Origin: Candidatus Gastranaerophilales bacterium
Lineage (GTDB): Bacteria; Cyanobacteriota; Vampirovibrionia; Gastranaerophilales; Gastranaerophilaceae
Direction: 5' to 3'
Assembly (NCBI GenBank): GCA_944324255.1
Contig: CALUVM010000001.1
Location: forward strand, 116,896-180,895
Length of the DNA stretch: 64,000 bases
The position numbers and the translations under genes were made by a program. Position 1 is the stretch's first letter, and each line of letters begins with the position of its first letter. Shown piece by piece: positions 44,410-53,958 of this stretch. The notes below the pieces were generated by a model. That model made no database searches and was not told where the DNA came from. It saw only the letters and a program-made list of their open reading frames with translations.

Positions 44410-45738
44410 ATGTCATCAAACGACAGATTAAAATGTTCATTTTGCGGAAAAACACAGGATCAGGTAAAGAAACTTATCGCAGGTCCTGATGTTTTCATCT
44501 GCGATGAATGTGTAGAGCTTTGTAACGAGATTCTTGATGAAGAGTTTTTTGAAGCAAAGGAAAAAACGGCTGAAGTAAAAGACGGCGGCTCTGATATAGA
44601 GAATAAACCTATTCCAAAACCGCATGAGATTAAAGCATATCTTGACCAGCATATTGTAGGGCAGGATGATGCAAAAAAAGTCTTATCCGTTGCTGTTTAT
44701 AACCACTATAAGCGTTTACGCCATAATAAAAAAGGTGACGTTAACGGGGTTGAAATACAAAAATCAAATATTCTTCTGGTTGGTCCGACCGGAAGCGGTA
44801 AAACACTTTTGGCGCAGACACTTGCTAAGATGCTGGATGTTCCGTTTGCGGTAGCTGATGCTACAACATTGACTGAGGCTGGTTATGTCGGAGATGATGT
44901 TGAAAATATCCTTCTGAGATTATATCAGAATGCTGATTATGATGCTAAAAAAGCCGAAAAAGGTATTATCTATATTGATGAAATTGATAAGATCGCCAGA
45001 AAGTCAGAGAATACATCTATTACAAGAGATGTATCCGGCGAAGGTGTTCAACAGGCTTTATTAAAGCTTATTGAAGGAACGGTTGCTAATGTTCCTCCTC
45101 AAGGCGGCAGAAAACATCCGCAGCAGGAATTTATCCAGATAGATACAAGCAATATTCTGTTTATTGTAGGCGGAGCTTTTGTTGATTTGGATAAAATAAT
45201 TGAACACAGGGTTAAAGAAGGCTCTTCAATCGGGTTCGGTAAAACGGCTCAAACACAGGCAGAAAAAGAGCAGGCAGCTGCTAAACTGTTGAAAAAACTC
45301 CAGCCGGAAGACTTACTTAAGTTCGGTTTGATACCTGAATTTATTGGCAGAATTCCTGTTTATGCAGTACTTGATGCTCTTGATGAAGCTACTTTGAAAA
45401 TGATACTGACAGAACCAAAGAATGCTGTACTAAAACAGTACCAGTGTCTGCTTGCAATGGACGGAGTTGAATTGGATTTTGAGCCGGAAGCTGTTGATTT
45501 GATAGCTAAAAAGGCTATAAAACGTAAGACCGGTGCAAGAGCATTGAAATCAATTGTAGAAGAGTTAATGCTGGATGTGATGTATGATATACCGTCCGAT
45601 TCAAGCATTAAGAAATTTACAATAACAAAAGAAATGGTAGAAAAGGAAGAAGAGAAAACCGAAACAAAAGGTGATTTATCAGCCGAGCATGCGGAGTTAA
45701 TACCGATGCCAAAAAAGTCTCAGGTTGAAATAGCCTAG
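44410..45738 (+). CDS. clpX: ClpX ATPase subunit of Clp protease
   Basis: 442 aa. N-terminal zinc-binding domain CSFCGK...CDECVELC, Walker [11 protein letters not shown], Walker [13 protein letters not shown], the pore/sensor segment [15 protein letters not shown], and the C-terminal Clp_D2 lid. It unfolds tagged substrates for ClpP. It has its own SD (ggagat) but shares the clpP promoter. Confidence 0.97.
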   Translation: MSSNDRLKCSFCGKTQDQVKKLIAGPDVFICDECVELCNEILDEEFFEAKEKTAEVKDGGSDIENKPIPKPHEIKAYLDQHIVGQDDAKKVLSVAVYNHYKRLRHNKKGDVNGVEIQKSNILLVGPTGSGKTLLAQTLAKMLDVPFAVADATTLTEAGYVGDDVENILLRLYQNADYDAKKAEKGIIYIDEIDKIARKSENTSITRDVSGEGVQQALLKLIEGTVANVPPQGGRKHPQQEFIQIDTSNILFIVGGAFVDLDKIIEHRVKEGSSIGFGKTAQTQAEKEQAAAKLLKKLQPEDLLKFGLIPEFIGRIPVYAVLDALDEATLKMILTEPKNAVLKQYQCLLAMDGVELDFEPEAVDLIAKKAIKRKTGARALKSIVEELMLDVMYDIPSDSSIKKFTITKEMVEKEEEKTETKGDLSAEHAELIPMPKKSQVEIA

Positions 45739-45759
45739 TAAGGTTTATATAAGTGTATA

Positions 45760-45797
45760 AAAGCAGGGAGCGATATATCGCTCCCTGCTTTATTTTT
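45760..45797 (+). terminator. clpX terminator
   Basis: Perfect 32-base palindrome (45760-45791) centred on atat, then T-rich. It lies between convergent genes and could also end the minus-strand 792-aa gene. Confidence 0.9.
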
Positions 45798-45813
45798 TCT
45801 ATATTAATTATAG

Positions 45814-48192
45814 TTATTTGTTCACAGCAGCATTATATGCGGCAATAATATCATCAACAAAGGCTCTAAAACTAATCATATATACATTTGAGTTTCTACA
45901 ATCCTTATCTACTACATTAACTATTTTATTATGACAGTCAATGCCATTCATGTAGCTGATACAATTGTTTGTTAAGTCATTCTCGCTAGTACCTTTGTTA
46001 TTTGTATGACTATCACATGTTGAAGTATAGTTACTTACAACATTAGGTATCACGCTTGCTAATATGTTACCATCAAAGCCTGCATCAATAAGAGCATTTT
46101 TAATATAATTACCAAGCTCTGTTAACCTATTTATAACAGTTTGACGTTCAGTTTCCCAATTATTATTTCTTTTCGCTTTATCCATTTTAATATGGAGTCT
46201 AATTTTAGCATCATAGTTATACAAATCTTGGAATGAATAATTCGTGATTTGTCCACCTGCATTTGGAATTCCATAAGCTTCAATATTTGATGTACTATCT
46301 CCTGAACGCCATGTTGCATCTTCTAAACTTGCTTCTTTAACTGTAATTTTAACTGTGAATGGTTCACCAACCTGTATTCCGTCAACCATAGCGCAAACCT
46401 GTACGGTTAGCTGTCCTTCTGATTCCCCTGATGTGATTGTAAATGGAGGGGTATTACCAGAGATAGTTGCATTACCGCTTATAATAGAAGCGCTATATGT
46501 AATACGGCTTGTTTCTATAGGCGTAGTTCCATTCATAATTTGAGCTTCTGGTGAAATTTCCATTGATGTTCCTGTTGTCATTCTGTAACTGCCTTCAATA
46601 CCTGTCCAAGAGGCTATTGTGTATGTTGAAGCATCTCCGATTTCAAGAACAGCTTCTTTAAGTTCATTCATTTTTTCAACAATAGTTGAAATTCTATTGT
46701 TGTTATCATTTAAGAATGCTTTGTAATCTTCTCCAAAGATTTCTATTACGGCATTTTTAAGACGGCCACCTTTTTGCACCAGAGCGTCGCAGTATGATAT
46801 TGCTGCATCTCTAATCATAGTATTAGCTGTCTCAGGTTCATTATCAGCAATATTCATTGCTGTATCATATAACTTGTCATACAAGTTATTCAATTCCTTA
46901 AGCGGCATATCGCTATAACCGTTCTGGTAAATGCTGTTTAAGTTGATTGCCAATTCGGTTGTTACATATTCTAACAAAGCTTCTTTATCAATTTTGCCGT
47001 CTTCTGTCATAAATTCACCATTCTGGCATTTATTCAAAGCTTCGTTGATAATATCATCATAGGCGCTTCCAATAAATTTGTGGTCTATAAGAAGGTCATC
47101 TGCTAATGACTGACCGAGGGTATCAACTATTGCATTATAGAAATCATTACCTTCTTCAATTTTACCGATGATTGAAGAAGCTTCAATTCTTACCATAAGC
47201 TTTTTGTAAGCATCTGTTTCTTTGAATTCTTCAAGCCCCATATTCATTACTGATTCAAAATCGCCGAATTTAGTAGCTGATACAGTTTCTTCAATATAAG
47301 CATTTATAGCTGCATCATAAAGAGCTTTAAATTCTTCGTAATTTTCATCAGATGTAATATCAGCTAAGTTTTCTCTAAGTTTTGCACTTAGAACTTCTTT
47401 TTGTATATCATTAAGTTTGTCGCCTTCTTTAGGTTCATATCCGACCTGTGATAAATCATATCCGGAGCCTTCTCCTAAGCCTGCAGTTGCAAAGTAGGCA
47501 TCAATAATAGCTCTGACATCTGATTTAATTGTTTCAGGATCAACGGTACCTTCCATTGATTCTAAGTTTTTAACATAATTTTCTAAAAGATCTGTTAAAG
47601 TTGAATCATCGCCGACTTTATAATCAGGATAATCTTTTAAAACGCTTTGTAATAATTCATTCTGGTATTCACTTGCACAGAATTCTGCTGTATATTTGTT
47701 TTCAATATCCGTTCTGAACTGTTCAAGATATTCTGCCATATCACCCTGAAAACCGTTATTAATCCAGTCTTCTAAGTGAAGCATTAATTCATCAATAACA
47801 GCAGTTCTCCATTCGGCATCAGAAGACGTAAATACCCCCGGAGATTGGACTGTCATATCTACATATTCGTTAAATTGTTGATAGGCTTCAATTCTTTTAC
47901 CGAGATTTTCTACTTCTTTATCGTCTAATGCATTATAATTTCTGATGCTATTTGTACCTTTGATAACATCAGTGCTTGTATTGGTATCAATTTTTCTCCA
48001 GAATTTATTAATTAGGTCATCTGTTAATGTCAAACCCATTTCTTCGCCGTTCCATTCAGCGTTCATATAATCTTTAAATTCAGCTTTGATTAGAGAACCG
48101 TCACTGTTGCCGTATTCTTTATCGGCAACTTTTGTCCAATCTTGTCCCTGAATTGATAAGAATTGGTAAAATTTTGTAATCTCGTTTGACAT
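45814..48192 (-). CDS. Large unknown protein with Ig-like domain (792 aa)
   Basis: Acidic and mostly helical (residues 1-550, with EF-hand-like 'DGSLIKAEF' and 'TEDGKIDKEAL' segments). A beta-rich Ig-like domain follows at about 560-640 (ITYSASIISGNATISG, then a region ending GEPFTVKITVKE). The helical C-terminus has four to five cysteines (SNYTSTCDSHTNN, NNCISYMNGIDC, KDCRNSN). No signal peptide or membrane helix. The Ig-like domain and cysteines argue for an extracytoplasmic protein that is exported by a non-Sec route or whose signal is unrecognised. SD aaaggaga. The promoter has a sigma28-like form shared with the calpain-like gene. Confidence 0.7.
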   Translation of the reverse strand: MSNEITKFYQFLSIQGQDWTKVADKEYGNSDGSLIKAEFKDYMNAEWNGEEMGLTLTDDLINKFWRKIDTNTSTDVIKGTNSIRNYNALDDKEVENLGKRIEAYQQFNEYVDMTVQSPGVFTSSDAEWRTAVIDELMLHLEDWINNGFQGDMAEYLEQFRTDIENKYTAEFCASEYQNELLQSVLKDYPDYKVGDDSTLTDLLENYVKNLESMEGTVDPETIKSDVRAIIDAYFATAGLGEGSGYDLSQVGYEPKEGDKLNDIQKEVLSAKLRENLADITSDENYEEFKALYDAAINAYIEETVSATKFGDFESVMNMGLEEFKETDAYKKLMVRIEASSIIGKIEEGNDFYNAIVDTLGQSLADDLLIDHKFIGSAYDDIINEALNKCQNGEFMTEDGKIDKEALLEYVTTELAINLNSIYQNGYSDMPLKELNNLYDKLYDTAMNIADNEPETANTMIRDAAISYCDALVQKGGRLKNAVIEIFGEDYKAFLNDNNNRISTIVEKMNELKEAVLEIGDASTYTIASWTGIEGSYRMTTGTSMEISPEAQIMNGTTPIETSRITYSASIISGNATISGNTPPFTITSGESEGQLTVQVCAMVDGIQVGEPFTVKITVKEASLEDATWRSGDSTSNIEAYGIPNAGGQITNYSFQDLYNYDAKIRLHIKMDKAKRNNNWETERQTVINRLTELGNYIKNALIDAGFDGNILASVIPNVVSNYTSTCDSHTNNKGTSENDLTNNCISYMNGIDCHNKIVNVVDKDCRNSNVYMISFRAFVDDIIAAYNAAVNK

Positions 48193-48228
48193 TTTTTTCT
48201 CCTTTTTTCCCTATCATTGTTACTATCT

Positions 48229-48280
48229 ATTACGGCAAGTTTTGTTAAAAACTTTAATCATTAAAGAAAAATTGTTACAA
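48229..48280 (-). promoter_or_regulatory. Promoter of the 792-aa gene, sigma28-like
   Basis: On the minus strand: TTGTAACAAT (48271-48280), TAAAGTTT (48249-48256), 12 bases, GCCGTAAT (48229-48236). Block order, sequence and 12-base spacing match the calpain-like gene's promoter 23 kb away. Confidence 0.5.
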
Positions 48281-48324
48281 AAATTAACAAATTTTATAAA
48301 ATGTATAAAATATTGTAGTCAGGG

Positions 48325-48353
48325 TTGAATCTTTTTTTATATACTGATATAAT
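48325..48353 (+). promoter_or_regulatory. Pseudopilin gene promoter
   Basis: -35 TTGAAT (48325-48330), 17 bases, -10 TATAAT (48348-48353), about 45 bases before the ATG. Confidence 0.65.
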
Positions 48354-48398
48354 TAATATATATATTTGTTTAGTAACTGCATACGATGAGGATTTTTT

Positions 48399-49409
48399 AT
48401 GAAGAAAAATGGCTTTACGTTGGCTGAAGTGCTGATTACGCTCGGTATTGTCGGATTGGCAGCAGCTTTATTAACACCTGTTATCGGGAATGCAATTCCT
48501 GATAAAAACAAAACACAAATACTTAAAATTTATGGAAGTATTGCAAATGCTACAGAAGGTATGTTAGATAACAAGGCTCTGTACTATGGCGATCAGGCAA
48601 AATACGATGCTACAAAAGGTAAGGCAGTAGCGGATTGTTCAGGTTTTGCCTGCCAGCAGCAACCTCTTCAAGAACCTTATAATAAATCTGATTATACCGG
48701 TACAAAAAAATACGGTATGCTGCTTGCTGACAGTTTAGGCGGTACTAAGGTAAAATCATCCGGTACAGAAGAGAGTGCCGTAACAAACTTTGAAACCAAA
48801 GGCGGTGTTGTATGGCAGGTTGAAACCAGTGAACAGGGGTATTCTAAGATTCTGGTAGATCTTAATGGCGAAAAAGGCAAAAACTGCGTATATGATAAAT
48901 CTTCCTGCCCGAAGCCTGATCAATTCAGATTCTATGTTCACAAAAACGGTGCTACATATCCGGGCGATGCTTTAATGGTAGCATACTTATCAAATCCGCT
49001 TAAATTAAATGATAAAAAGAAAGACCTGTTAGTAGCATCCGGGTTAACTTATGACTATGCCAACGTATCATTAACTCCTGAAAAAGTACAAACGCAAGAA
49101 ACTCCGGAAACTCCGGAAACAGAGAATCCTTCTTCCGGCGTTGGCCCTAATGATAGCGGGGCCGGTCTTTCCCCTGGATTTAGTATAGGGGGTAATTTGT
49201 CTGACTATTTTACCCCGGGTTGGGATTTCGTCGGTGTTGGTGCCGGTGATAAAGAACTTGTGAGCGGCAATGGCGGGAATACAAGTACCGGCGGCGGAGC
49301 TGCAGGCGGCAATTACTTAAAAGTTGATGATGGCGGCAGCTTTAGTAATAATGGTTTGATTGATGAATCAAATAAAGGTCCTTTACACTGGCAGATAAAT
49401 GGTCGATAA
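48399..49409 (+). CDS. Type IV pilin/pseudopilin-like protein with Gly-rich tail
   Basis: 336 aa. Prepilin signal MKKNG followed by FTLAEVLITLGIVGLAAALL: cleavage after Gly5 and the conserved Glu5 of the mature protein are present. The globular part (35-230) includes two cysteine pairs (ADCSGFACQ and KNCVYDKSSC), and the tail (230-336) is Gly/Pro/Ser-rich (TPETPETENPSSG, GGNTSTGGGAAGGN). It would be assembled by a type II secretion/type IV pilus system encoded elsewhere. Many stand-alone copies of this N-terminus are typical of Gastranaerophilales (from memory). Confidence 0.85.
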   Translation: MKKNGFTLAEVLITLGIVGLAAALLTPVIGNAIPDKNKTQILKIYGSIANATEGMLDNKALYYGDQAKYDATKGKAVADCSGFACQQQPLQEPYNKSDYTGTKKYGMLLADSLGGTKVKSSGTEESAVTNFETKGGVVWQVETSEQGYSKILVDLNGEKGKNCVYDKSSCPKPDQFRFYVHKNGATYPGDALMVAYLSNPLKLNDKKKDLLVASGLTYDYANVSLTPEKVQTQETPETPETENPSSGVGPNDSGAGLSPGFSIGGNLSDYFTPGWDFVGVGAGDKELVSGNGGNTSTGGGAAGGNYLKVDDGGSFSNNGLIDESNKGPLHWQINGR

Positions 49410-49418
49410 TTTGGTTTT

Positions 49419-49450
49419 AGAGCGGGCAAAACATATGTTTTGCCCGCTCT
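49419..49450 (+). terminator. Hairpin after the pseudopilin gene
   Basis: Perfect 32-base palindrome centred on acatatgt. No T run directly follows on the plus strand, so termination strength is uncertain. Confidence 0.6.
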
Positions 49451-49544
49451 GTTATATAGCCTCTTGATTTTTTGTTTTGACTGTATTAGTATCATTTTTG
49501 TAGAGTGCTTACGCCAATATGACACTCAACAAAAAGGAAAAACT

Positions 49545-49814
49545 ATGTCTATCAATTTGAAAAACAAACAGGAAATCGTAGAAAAATTTGGTGCTAATGC
49601 AAAGGACACCGGTTCTGCAGAAGTACAGATTGCTATGTTAACCAAAAAGATTGCTGAACTTACAGAGCACATGAAATCTAACAAAAAAGACTTTGCTACA
49701 AAACGTGGTCTTTTGATGATGGTAGGTAAAAGAAAAAGACTTCTTTCTTACCTTAAAGAAAAGAATCTGGAAGGTTACAGAAAATTGGTTAAAGAACTTA
49801 ATATCAGAGGTTAA
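49545..49814 (+). CDS. rpsO: Ribosomal protein uS15
   Basis: 89 aa from ATG 49545 (SD aaaggaaa); the start [16 protein letters not shown] and [20 protein letters not shown]...[18 protein letters not shown] are those of S15. The in-frame extension upstream to 49440 is promoter/leader. Followed by a strong terminator. Confidence 0.97.
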   Translation: MSINLKNKQEIVEKFGANAKDTGSAEVQIAMLTKKIAELTEHMKSNKKDFATKRGLLMMVGKRKRLLSYLKEKNLEGYRKLVKELNIRG

Positions 49815-49833
49815 TTCTGATTTTGATGTAGTT

Positions 49834-49870
49834 AATAAGGGGCGAAACCGGAGGTTTCGCCCCTTATTTA
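49834..49870. terminator. rpsO / pheA bidirectional terminator
   Basis: 16-bp perfect stem (49834-49849 with 49853-49868) with loop gga between two convergent genes. Confidence 0.92.
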
Positions 49871-50740
49871 TTAATTTATTACATCATAAGAACCCAGTAT
49901 TTCAAATTTGCCCGTGCATTTTTTGACAGCATTAAGTGCTGATTTTACGTTTTCATCCGAGATATGTCCTTCAAAATCAATATAGAAAACATATTCTCCT
50001 AATTGTTTTCTTGAAGGTCGGGAATCAATGTATGACATGTTAAGTGAAAAATCTTCCAGTATTTTTAGTATTTTATTCAAGGCTCCCGGTTTATTTTCGG
50101 TTGAAAATGTTATACTCGTTTTTGAGCGGGTATCTTTTTGGGTTAAAGCTTTCCCTAAAAGGATAAATCTTGTTGTATTATTCTTTTCGTCATTTATACC
50201 TTTTTCCAGAATCGGAATATTATATAAATTTGCACAATATTCGCTTCCTATGGCAGCATTTTGCGGGACAGATTCACTTAATGAACTTACGGCAGCAGAG
50301 GTTGAAAGAGTTGCAAACGTTTGAATATCGTCGTTCCAATTACTATATATGTATTTTCTGCATTGCGCAAGTGCCTGAGGATGGGACGAAATCGTTTTAA
50401 TTTCAGATTTGTTCTTTGCATGGCTTATAAGTGAATGTTCTATTTTAAAATGTAATTCTGAAAGTATATATATTCCGTGGCTAGAAAGCTCTGCCAGATT
50501 ATCAACAGTTTCTCTTACAATTCCTTCTATGGAATTTTCTATAGGAATAACTGCTGCAGTATGACTTGAGTTTTCAAAGATTAATATTCTTATAACTTCC
50601 GATATTGAATTGCAAGGAATGCTATTTGTTGTCAGAGTGTACTCTTCTATAAATTTATTTTTCGCAGCATCGGAATATGAACCTCTCGGACCAAGGTAAA
50701 TAAGTTTATTCAGATTCTTAGAAAAAGTGTTATCTATCAA
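49871..50740 (-). CDS. pheA: Prephenate dehydratase
   Basis: 289 aa. Converts prephenate to phenylpyruvate. Catalytic domain: LGPRGSYSDAAKNKF, PIENSIEGIVRETVDNL, and the TTRF active-site segment (NNTTRFILLGK). The C-terminal ACT domain (TFSTENKPGALNKIL, then YIDSRPSRKQLGEYVFYIDFEGH) is the phenylalanine-sensing module, so feedback inhibition is expected. No chorismate mutase part. Its start overlaps the upstream gene by 11 bases. Confidence 0.95.
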   Translation of the reverse strand: MIDNTFSKNLNKLIYLGPRGSYSDAAKNKFIEEYTLTTNSIPCNSISEVIRILIFENSSHTAAVIPIENSIEGIVRETVDNLAELSSHGIYILSELHFKIEHSLISHAKNKSEIKTISSHPQALAQCRKYIYSNWNDDIQTFATLSTSAAVSSLSESVPQNAAIGSEYCANLYNIPILEKGINDEKNNTTRFILLGKALTQKDTRSKTSITFSTENKPGALNKILKILEDFSLNMSYIDSRPSRKQLGEYVFYIDFEGHISDENVKSALNAVKKCTGKFEILGSYDVIN

Positions 50741-51413
50741 CTGAAAAATCTCTCTGTAAAATATTGTTTACACGCTTAGTTGCTTTATCCACATCTCCGG
50801 TTTTATAGTAGAGTCTTGCAAGCAAAAGTTCTCTGCTGGTTGAAGGTGACATATTATATGCTTTTTGTGCGTATGCCATAGCTGAACCGTAGCGTTTGAC
50901 TATTGCATAAACTGATGCTACCTGTTCATAGCATTGAGCTTTTTGAGTCATATCATCAGCCTGTTCTGCTGCAGCTTTATATGTTTCAATGGCTTTTACA
51001 TAGTTTTTGTCAGCTCTGTAATTATTGGCTTTTGAAATCAAGCTGTCTATGGTTGGTTTTTCGATTGTTACAGAGTTTTGATTTGCCTCATTAGCTTCGT
51101 CAGGTAAATTTTCTAATGGTTCAAGTGGCTGAACATCAGATTCACTTTCTGCTTCCTGAGATTCTTCTTCTTTAGATTGTTCCTCTTCTTCTTCAGCATC
51201 TTCATTGGATGAGATTTCTTCTTCCGTGACGGAATCTTCTTCCTCCGTTGTTTGAGTTTTGTTTACTCTTTCGAGGGCGGGTTCTATCTCGGATACCATT
51301 TTATCTTTCGGGGTTTGGTTTGATATAACGGCAAATGGTATAGAAAAAATTATTATTACAACCAGAATTACCAGCGCAAATTTTATTGTTTTTTCGTCAA
51401 TATTTTCAAACAT
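50730..51413 (-). CDS. Membrane-anchored TPR protein with acidic linker
   Basis: 227 aa. One N-terminal membrane helix (11-31, FALVILVVIIIFSIPFAVI), a very acidic low-complexity linker (55-105), then two to three TPR units (120-220: SLISKANNYRADKNYVKAIE, AQCYEQVASVYAIVKRYGSA, ARLYYKTGDVDKAT). Probably faces the periplasm as a protein-interaction module. It lies between the TIGR02757 gene and pheA on one transcript. Function unknown. Confidence 0.75.
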   Translation of the reverse strand: MFENIDEKTIKFALVILVVIIIFSIPFAVISNQTPKDKMVSEIEPALERVNKTQTTEEEDSVTEEEISSNEDAEEEEEQSKEEESQEAESESDVQPLEPLENLPDEANEANQNSVTIEKPTIDSLISKANNYRADKNYVKAIETYKAAAEQADDMTQKAQCYEQVASVYAIVKRYGSAMAYAQKAYNMSPSTSRELLLARLYYKTGDVDKATKRVNNILQRDFSVDR

Positions 51414-51424
51414 AACTCAATCTC

Positions 51425-52171
51425 CTAGCTTTTATTATTTAATTCTACACCAAAAGCAAACATTGCAAAATCATATTTTACAGGATCTTCAGGACAAAAC
51501 TCTTTTAATTTATCAGTAAGCTCCAAAACTGCTTTAAAATCGTTGCTTTTACGTTTTAAAAGCCCCATGTTTCTTGATACTCTTGCGACATGCACATCAA
51601 GAGGTATTAATAAATCTTTCGGTTTCATAAATGTCCAGATTCCTAAATCTACAGGCGGCTTTCTGACCATCCATCTTAAAAACATATTCATCCTTTTCAT
51701 AGCCCCTCCGTTTGCAGGGTTCGGAATCATGTGGTAAAACCCTTGTCCAACAGTTTTGGGAGCTCTGGAATAAAAATAATCAACAACTGTTTGAAGAAAA
51801 TTTTCGGAATTAAATGCATAACTAAATAAATCTTCCAGTCCTTTAGATTCAGAATATAATTTATTTAAAATTTCAAAAATAGGAATAATATCATTCTCTT
51901 TTGAGAAACGATATTCTACACCTTTAAGATTTGAAAAATCTCCGTTTTTAATATAATTAACAATATCATTATCTGCTCTTTGAAAAATATCCTCAAGTTT
52001 TTTAATAAACATTTTTCTGTTCCCGTAAGCAAATAATGAAGCTATAAACCCGTAGAGTTCGGACTCTTCCTTGCTTTTACCCTGATGTATAAATTGTATC
52101 GGGTCATCTTTTATAAAATCTTCCGTTTCGTATTTAGCGACAAGTTTATCAAGCTCTGTTTTTGTAATCAT
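51425..52171 (-). CDS. TIGR02757 (DUF2400) family protein
   Basis: 248 aa. Conserved landmarks of the family: DPIQFIHQGKSKEESELYGF near the N-terminus, ASLFAYGNRKMF, FYHMIPNPANGGAMKRMNMFLRW, and PLDVHVARVSRNMGLLKRK. The last part resembles the helix-hairpin-helix/Asp region of DNA glycosylases, so it is thought to be glycosylase-like; activity not shown. Start overlaps tadA stop (4 bases). Confidence 0.85.
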   Translation of the reverse strand: MITKTELDKLVAKYETEDFIKDDPIQFIHQGKSKEESELYGFIASLFAYGNRKMFIKKLEDIFQRADNDIVNYIKNGDFSNLKGVEYRFSKENDIIPIFEILNKLYSESKGLEDLFSYAFNSENFLQTVVDYFYSRAPKTVGQGFYHMIPNPANGGAMKRMNMFLRWMVRKPPVDLGIWTFMKPKDLLIPLDVHVARVSRNMGLLKRKSNDFKAVLELTDKLKEFCPEDPVKYDFAMFAFGVELNNKS

Positions 52172-52584
52172 CTTATTCTCTTAAAAAAATCTTCCAGAAT
52201 TTTGTTACAAGTTTCCTCTTCTATACCACCATACACTTTTATTTTGGATTTTGCAAGCAGAGGTAATTTAAGAACTGATTCGATTGCTCCGTATTGAGGA
52301 TTGTATGAGCCGAAATATAGAGTTTTTATCCCGCTCTGGATTATTGCCCAGCCGCACATCGGGCAAGGTTCTAAGGTTACATACATTTCGCAGTCGTTGA
52401 GTCTGGATGTTTTTAAAACTTTTTGAGCCTCTTTTATTGCAAGAATTTCAGCATGTGAAGTTATATCGTTATCAAGCTCCCGTCTGTTGTGCGCTGATGC
52501 AATTATTTTCCCGTCCTTTTTAATCACACACCCTATCGGAACATCTATTTCACATTTTTTTGCTTCTTCAATTGCAGCTTTCAC
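52168..52584 (-). CDS. tadA: tRNA adenosine(34) deaminase TadA
   Basis: 138 aa. Zinc deaminase motifs: SHAEILAIKEAQK (HAE) and VTLEPCPMCGWAI (PCxxC). The conserved C-terminal phenylalanine-rich helix (ILEDFFKRIR) supports TadA, which edits A34 to inosine in tRNA-Arg, over a cytidine/guanine deaminase. It starts slightly later than typical TadA proteins, so an alternative upstream start is possible, but none is seen before obgE ends at 52589. Confidence 0.85.
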   Translation of the reverse strand: MKAAIEEAKKCEIDVPIGCVIKKDGKIIASAHNRRELDNDITSHAEILAIKEAQKVLKTSRLNDCEMYVTLEPCPMCGWAIIQSGIKTLYFGSYNPQYGAIESVLKLPLLAKSKIKVYGGIEEETCNKILEDFFKRIR

Positions 52585-52588
52585 TTAA

Positions 52589-53887
52589 TTAGACTTTGCT
52601 CCCCTCTCCCCAGATTTCATCATCATAATACCCGAGTTCTAAGTGCCCTACAATTACGGTATCGCCGTTTTGCAGTCCGTAATTATGCAGAACCTCAAAA
52701 ACGCCCATACTCTTCATAATATTCTGGAGTCTTATAACCTGCTCAGTGTTTCTTGCATCAGTAACCTTAGCCAGACGATTAATTTTTCCGCCTGAAATCA
52801 GGTAAGTATTTTTATCCAGCTTTGTAACTTCAAATGCGCTGTCATCATTATCATAAGCATCCAAATCTTCTTCAATTTCAATTTCTGTAACAGGTTTAGG
52901 AATTTCGTCCACTTTATCAGATATAAAATACAATAATGGTTCTATATTTTCTCTTGTTACGGCAGAAATTGCAAAAACATCATCGGAATATTTCTGGAAT
53001 TCTTTTATATATTTATCTTTATCTTCATCAGAAACCGCATCTATTTTGTTTAAAACAAGAATCTGGTAGAGGCTGCCAAGCTTTTCCGAGTGTTTTTTCA
53101 GCTCGTTATTAATCGTCATATAGTTTTTAACCGGGTCTTCAGAAGTCAAATCTACAATATGAACAAGGAATCTGCATCGCTCAACATGACGCAAAAACTC
53201 GTGTCCCAACCCAACACCTTCAGAAGCTCCTTCAATAAGCCCAGGAATATCCGCTATAACATAAGAGCCTTCATCTGCTTTTTTTACAACCCCGAGATGC
53301 GGAACAAGAGTTGTAAACGGATAGTCCGCTATCTTAGGACGGGCAGAACTGACTGCGCTTATAAAAGTAGACTTGCCGGCATTAGGCATTCCAAGCAGCC
53401 CGACATCTGCTATCAGTTTGAGTTCCAGCTCAAGAGTTCTTTCAATACCCGGTTCTCCGGGTTCACAAAACTGCGGTGCACGTTTTTGTGCAGTAGCAAA
53501 ACGGGCATTTCCTCTTCCGCCTCTTCCCCCTTTAGCTATCAAAACTTTTTGTTCAGACTCTGTTATATCCGCTATAATCTTGCCTGATTTTGTATCCCGA
53601 ACTATTGTACCTAATGGAACTCTTATAAATAAGTCTTTAGCACAGGCACCGTGCATACCTTTAATTCCGCCGTTTTCTCCGGATTGCGCTTTATATACTG
53701 ATTTAATTTTAAAATCCAGAAGGGTAGACATATTTTCATCACCTATAAAATATATGTCGCCTCCTCTTCCGCCGTCACCGCCTGCCGGTCCGCCCTTATC
53801 AACGTATTTTTCACGACGCCATGCGACCATACCGTTTCCGCCATGACCTGAGACTACTCTTATTTTTGCTTTATCTAAAAACTTCAT
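52589..53887 (-). CDS. obgE: GTPase ObgE/CgtA
   Basis: 432 aa. Obg N-terminal glycine-rich fold (VVSGHGGNGMVAWRREKYVDKGGPAGGDGGRGGD pattern), G domain with G1 GMPNAGKST, G3 DIPGLIEGA and G4 NKID, and a C-terminal OCT domain (about 355-425), which Proteobacterial forms lack. Acts in 50S ribosome assembly and stress signalling. First gene of the obgE-tadA-TIGR02757-TPR-pheA minus-strand run. Confidence 0.95.
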   Translation of the reverse strand: MKFLDKAKIRVVSGHGGNGMVAWRREKYVDKGGPAGGDGGRGGDIYFIGDENMSTLLDFKIKSVYKAQSGENGGIKGMHGACAKDLFIRVPLGTIVRDTKSGKIIADITESEQKVLIAKGGRGGRGNARFATAQKRAPQFCEPGEPGIERTLELELKLIADVGLLGMPNAGKSTFISAVSSARPKIADYPFTTLVPHLGVVKKADEGSYVIADIPGLIEGASEGVGLGHEFLRHVERCRFLVHIVDLTSEDPVKNYMTINNELKKHSEKLGSLYQILVLNKIDAVSDEDKDKYIKEFQKYSDDVFAISAVTRENIEPLLYFISDKVDEIPKPVTEIEIEEDLDAYDNDDSAFEVTKLDKNTYLISGGKINRLAKVTDARNTEQVIRLQNIMKSMGVFEVLHNYGLQNGDTVIVGHLELGYYDDEIWGEGSKV

Positions 53888-53946
53888 ACTACTGACCTGC
53901 TTATTGTTGGGGAAAGAGTAAACTTTTAAATATTTACCCCTTGTAT

Positions 53947-53952
53947 TATAAT
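53947..53952 (+). promoter_or_regulatory. -10 box of tsaD (leaderless)
   Basis: TATAAT ends 7 bases before the ATG at 53959, and no SD is present; transcription would begin at the start codon. Confidence 0.65.
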
Positions 53953-53958
53953 GCTACT

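Noticed and set aside
49440..49544. N-terminal extension of S15
   Set aside because: Codes through the leader and promoter; S15 starts at 49545 with an SD.
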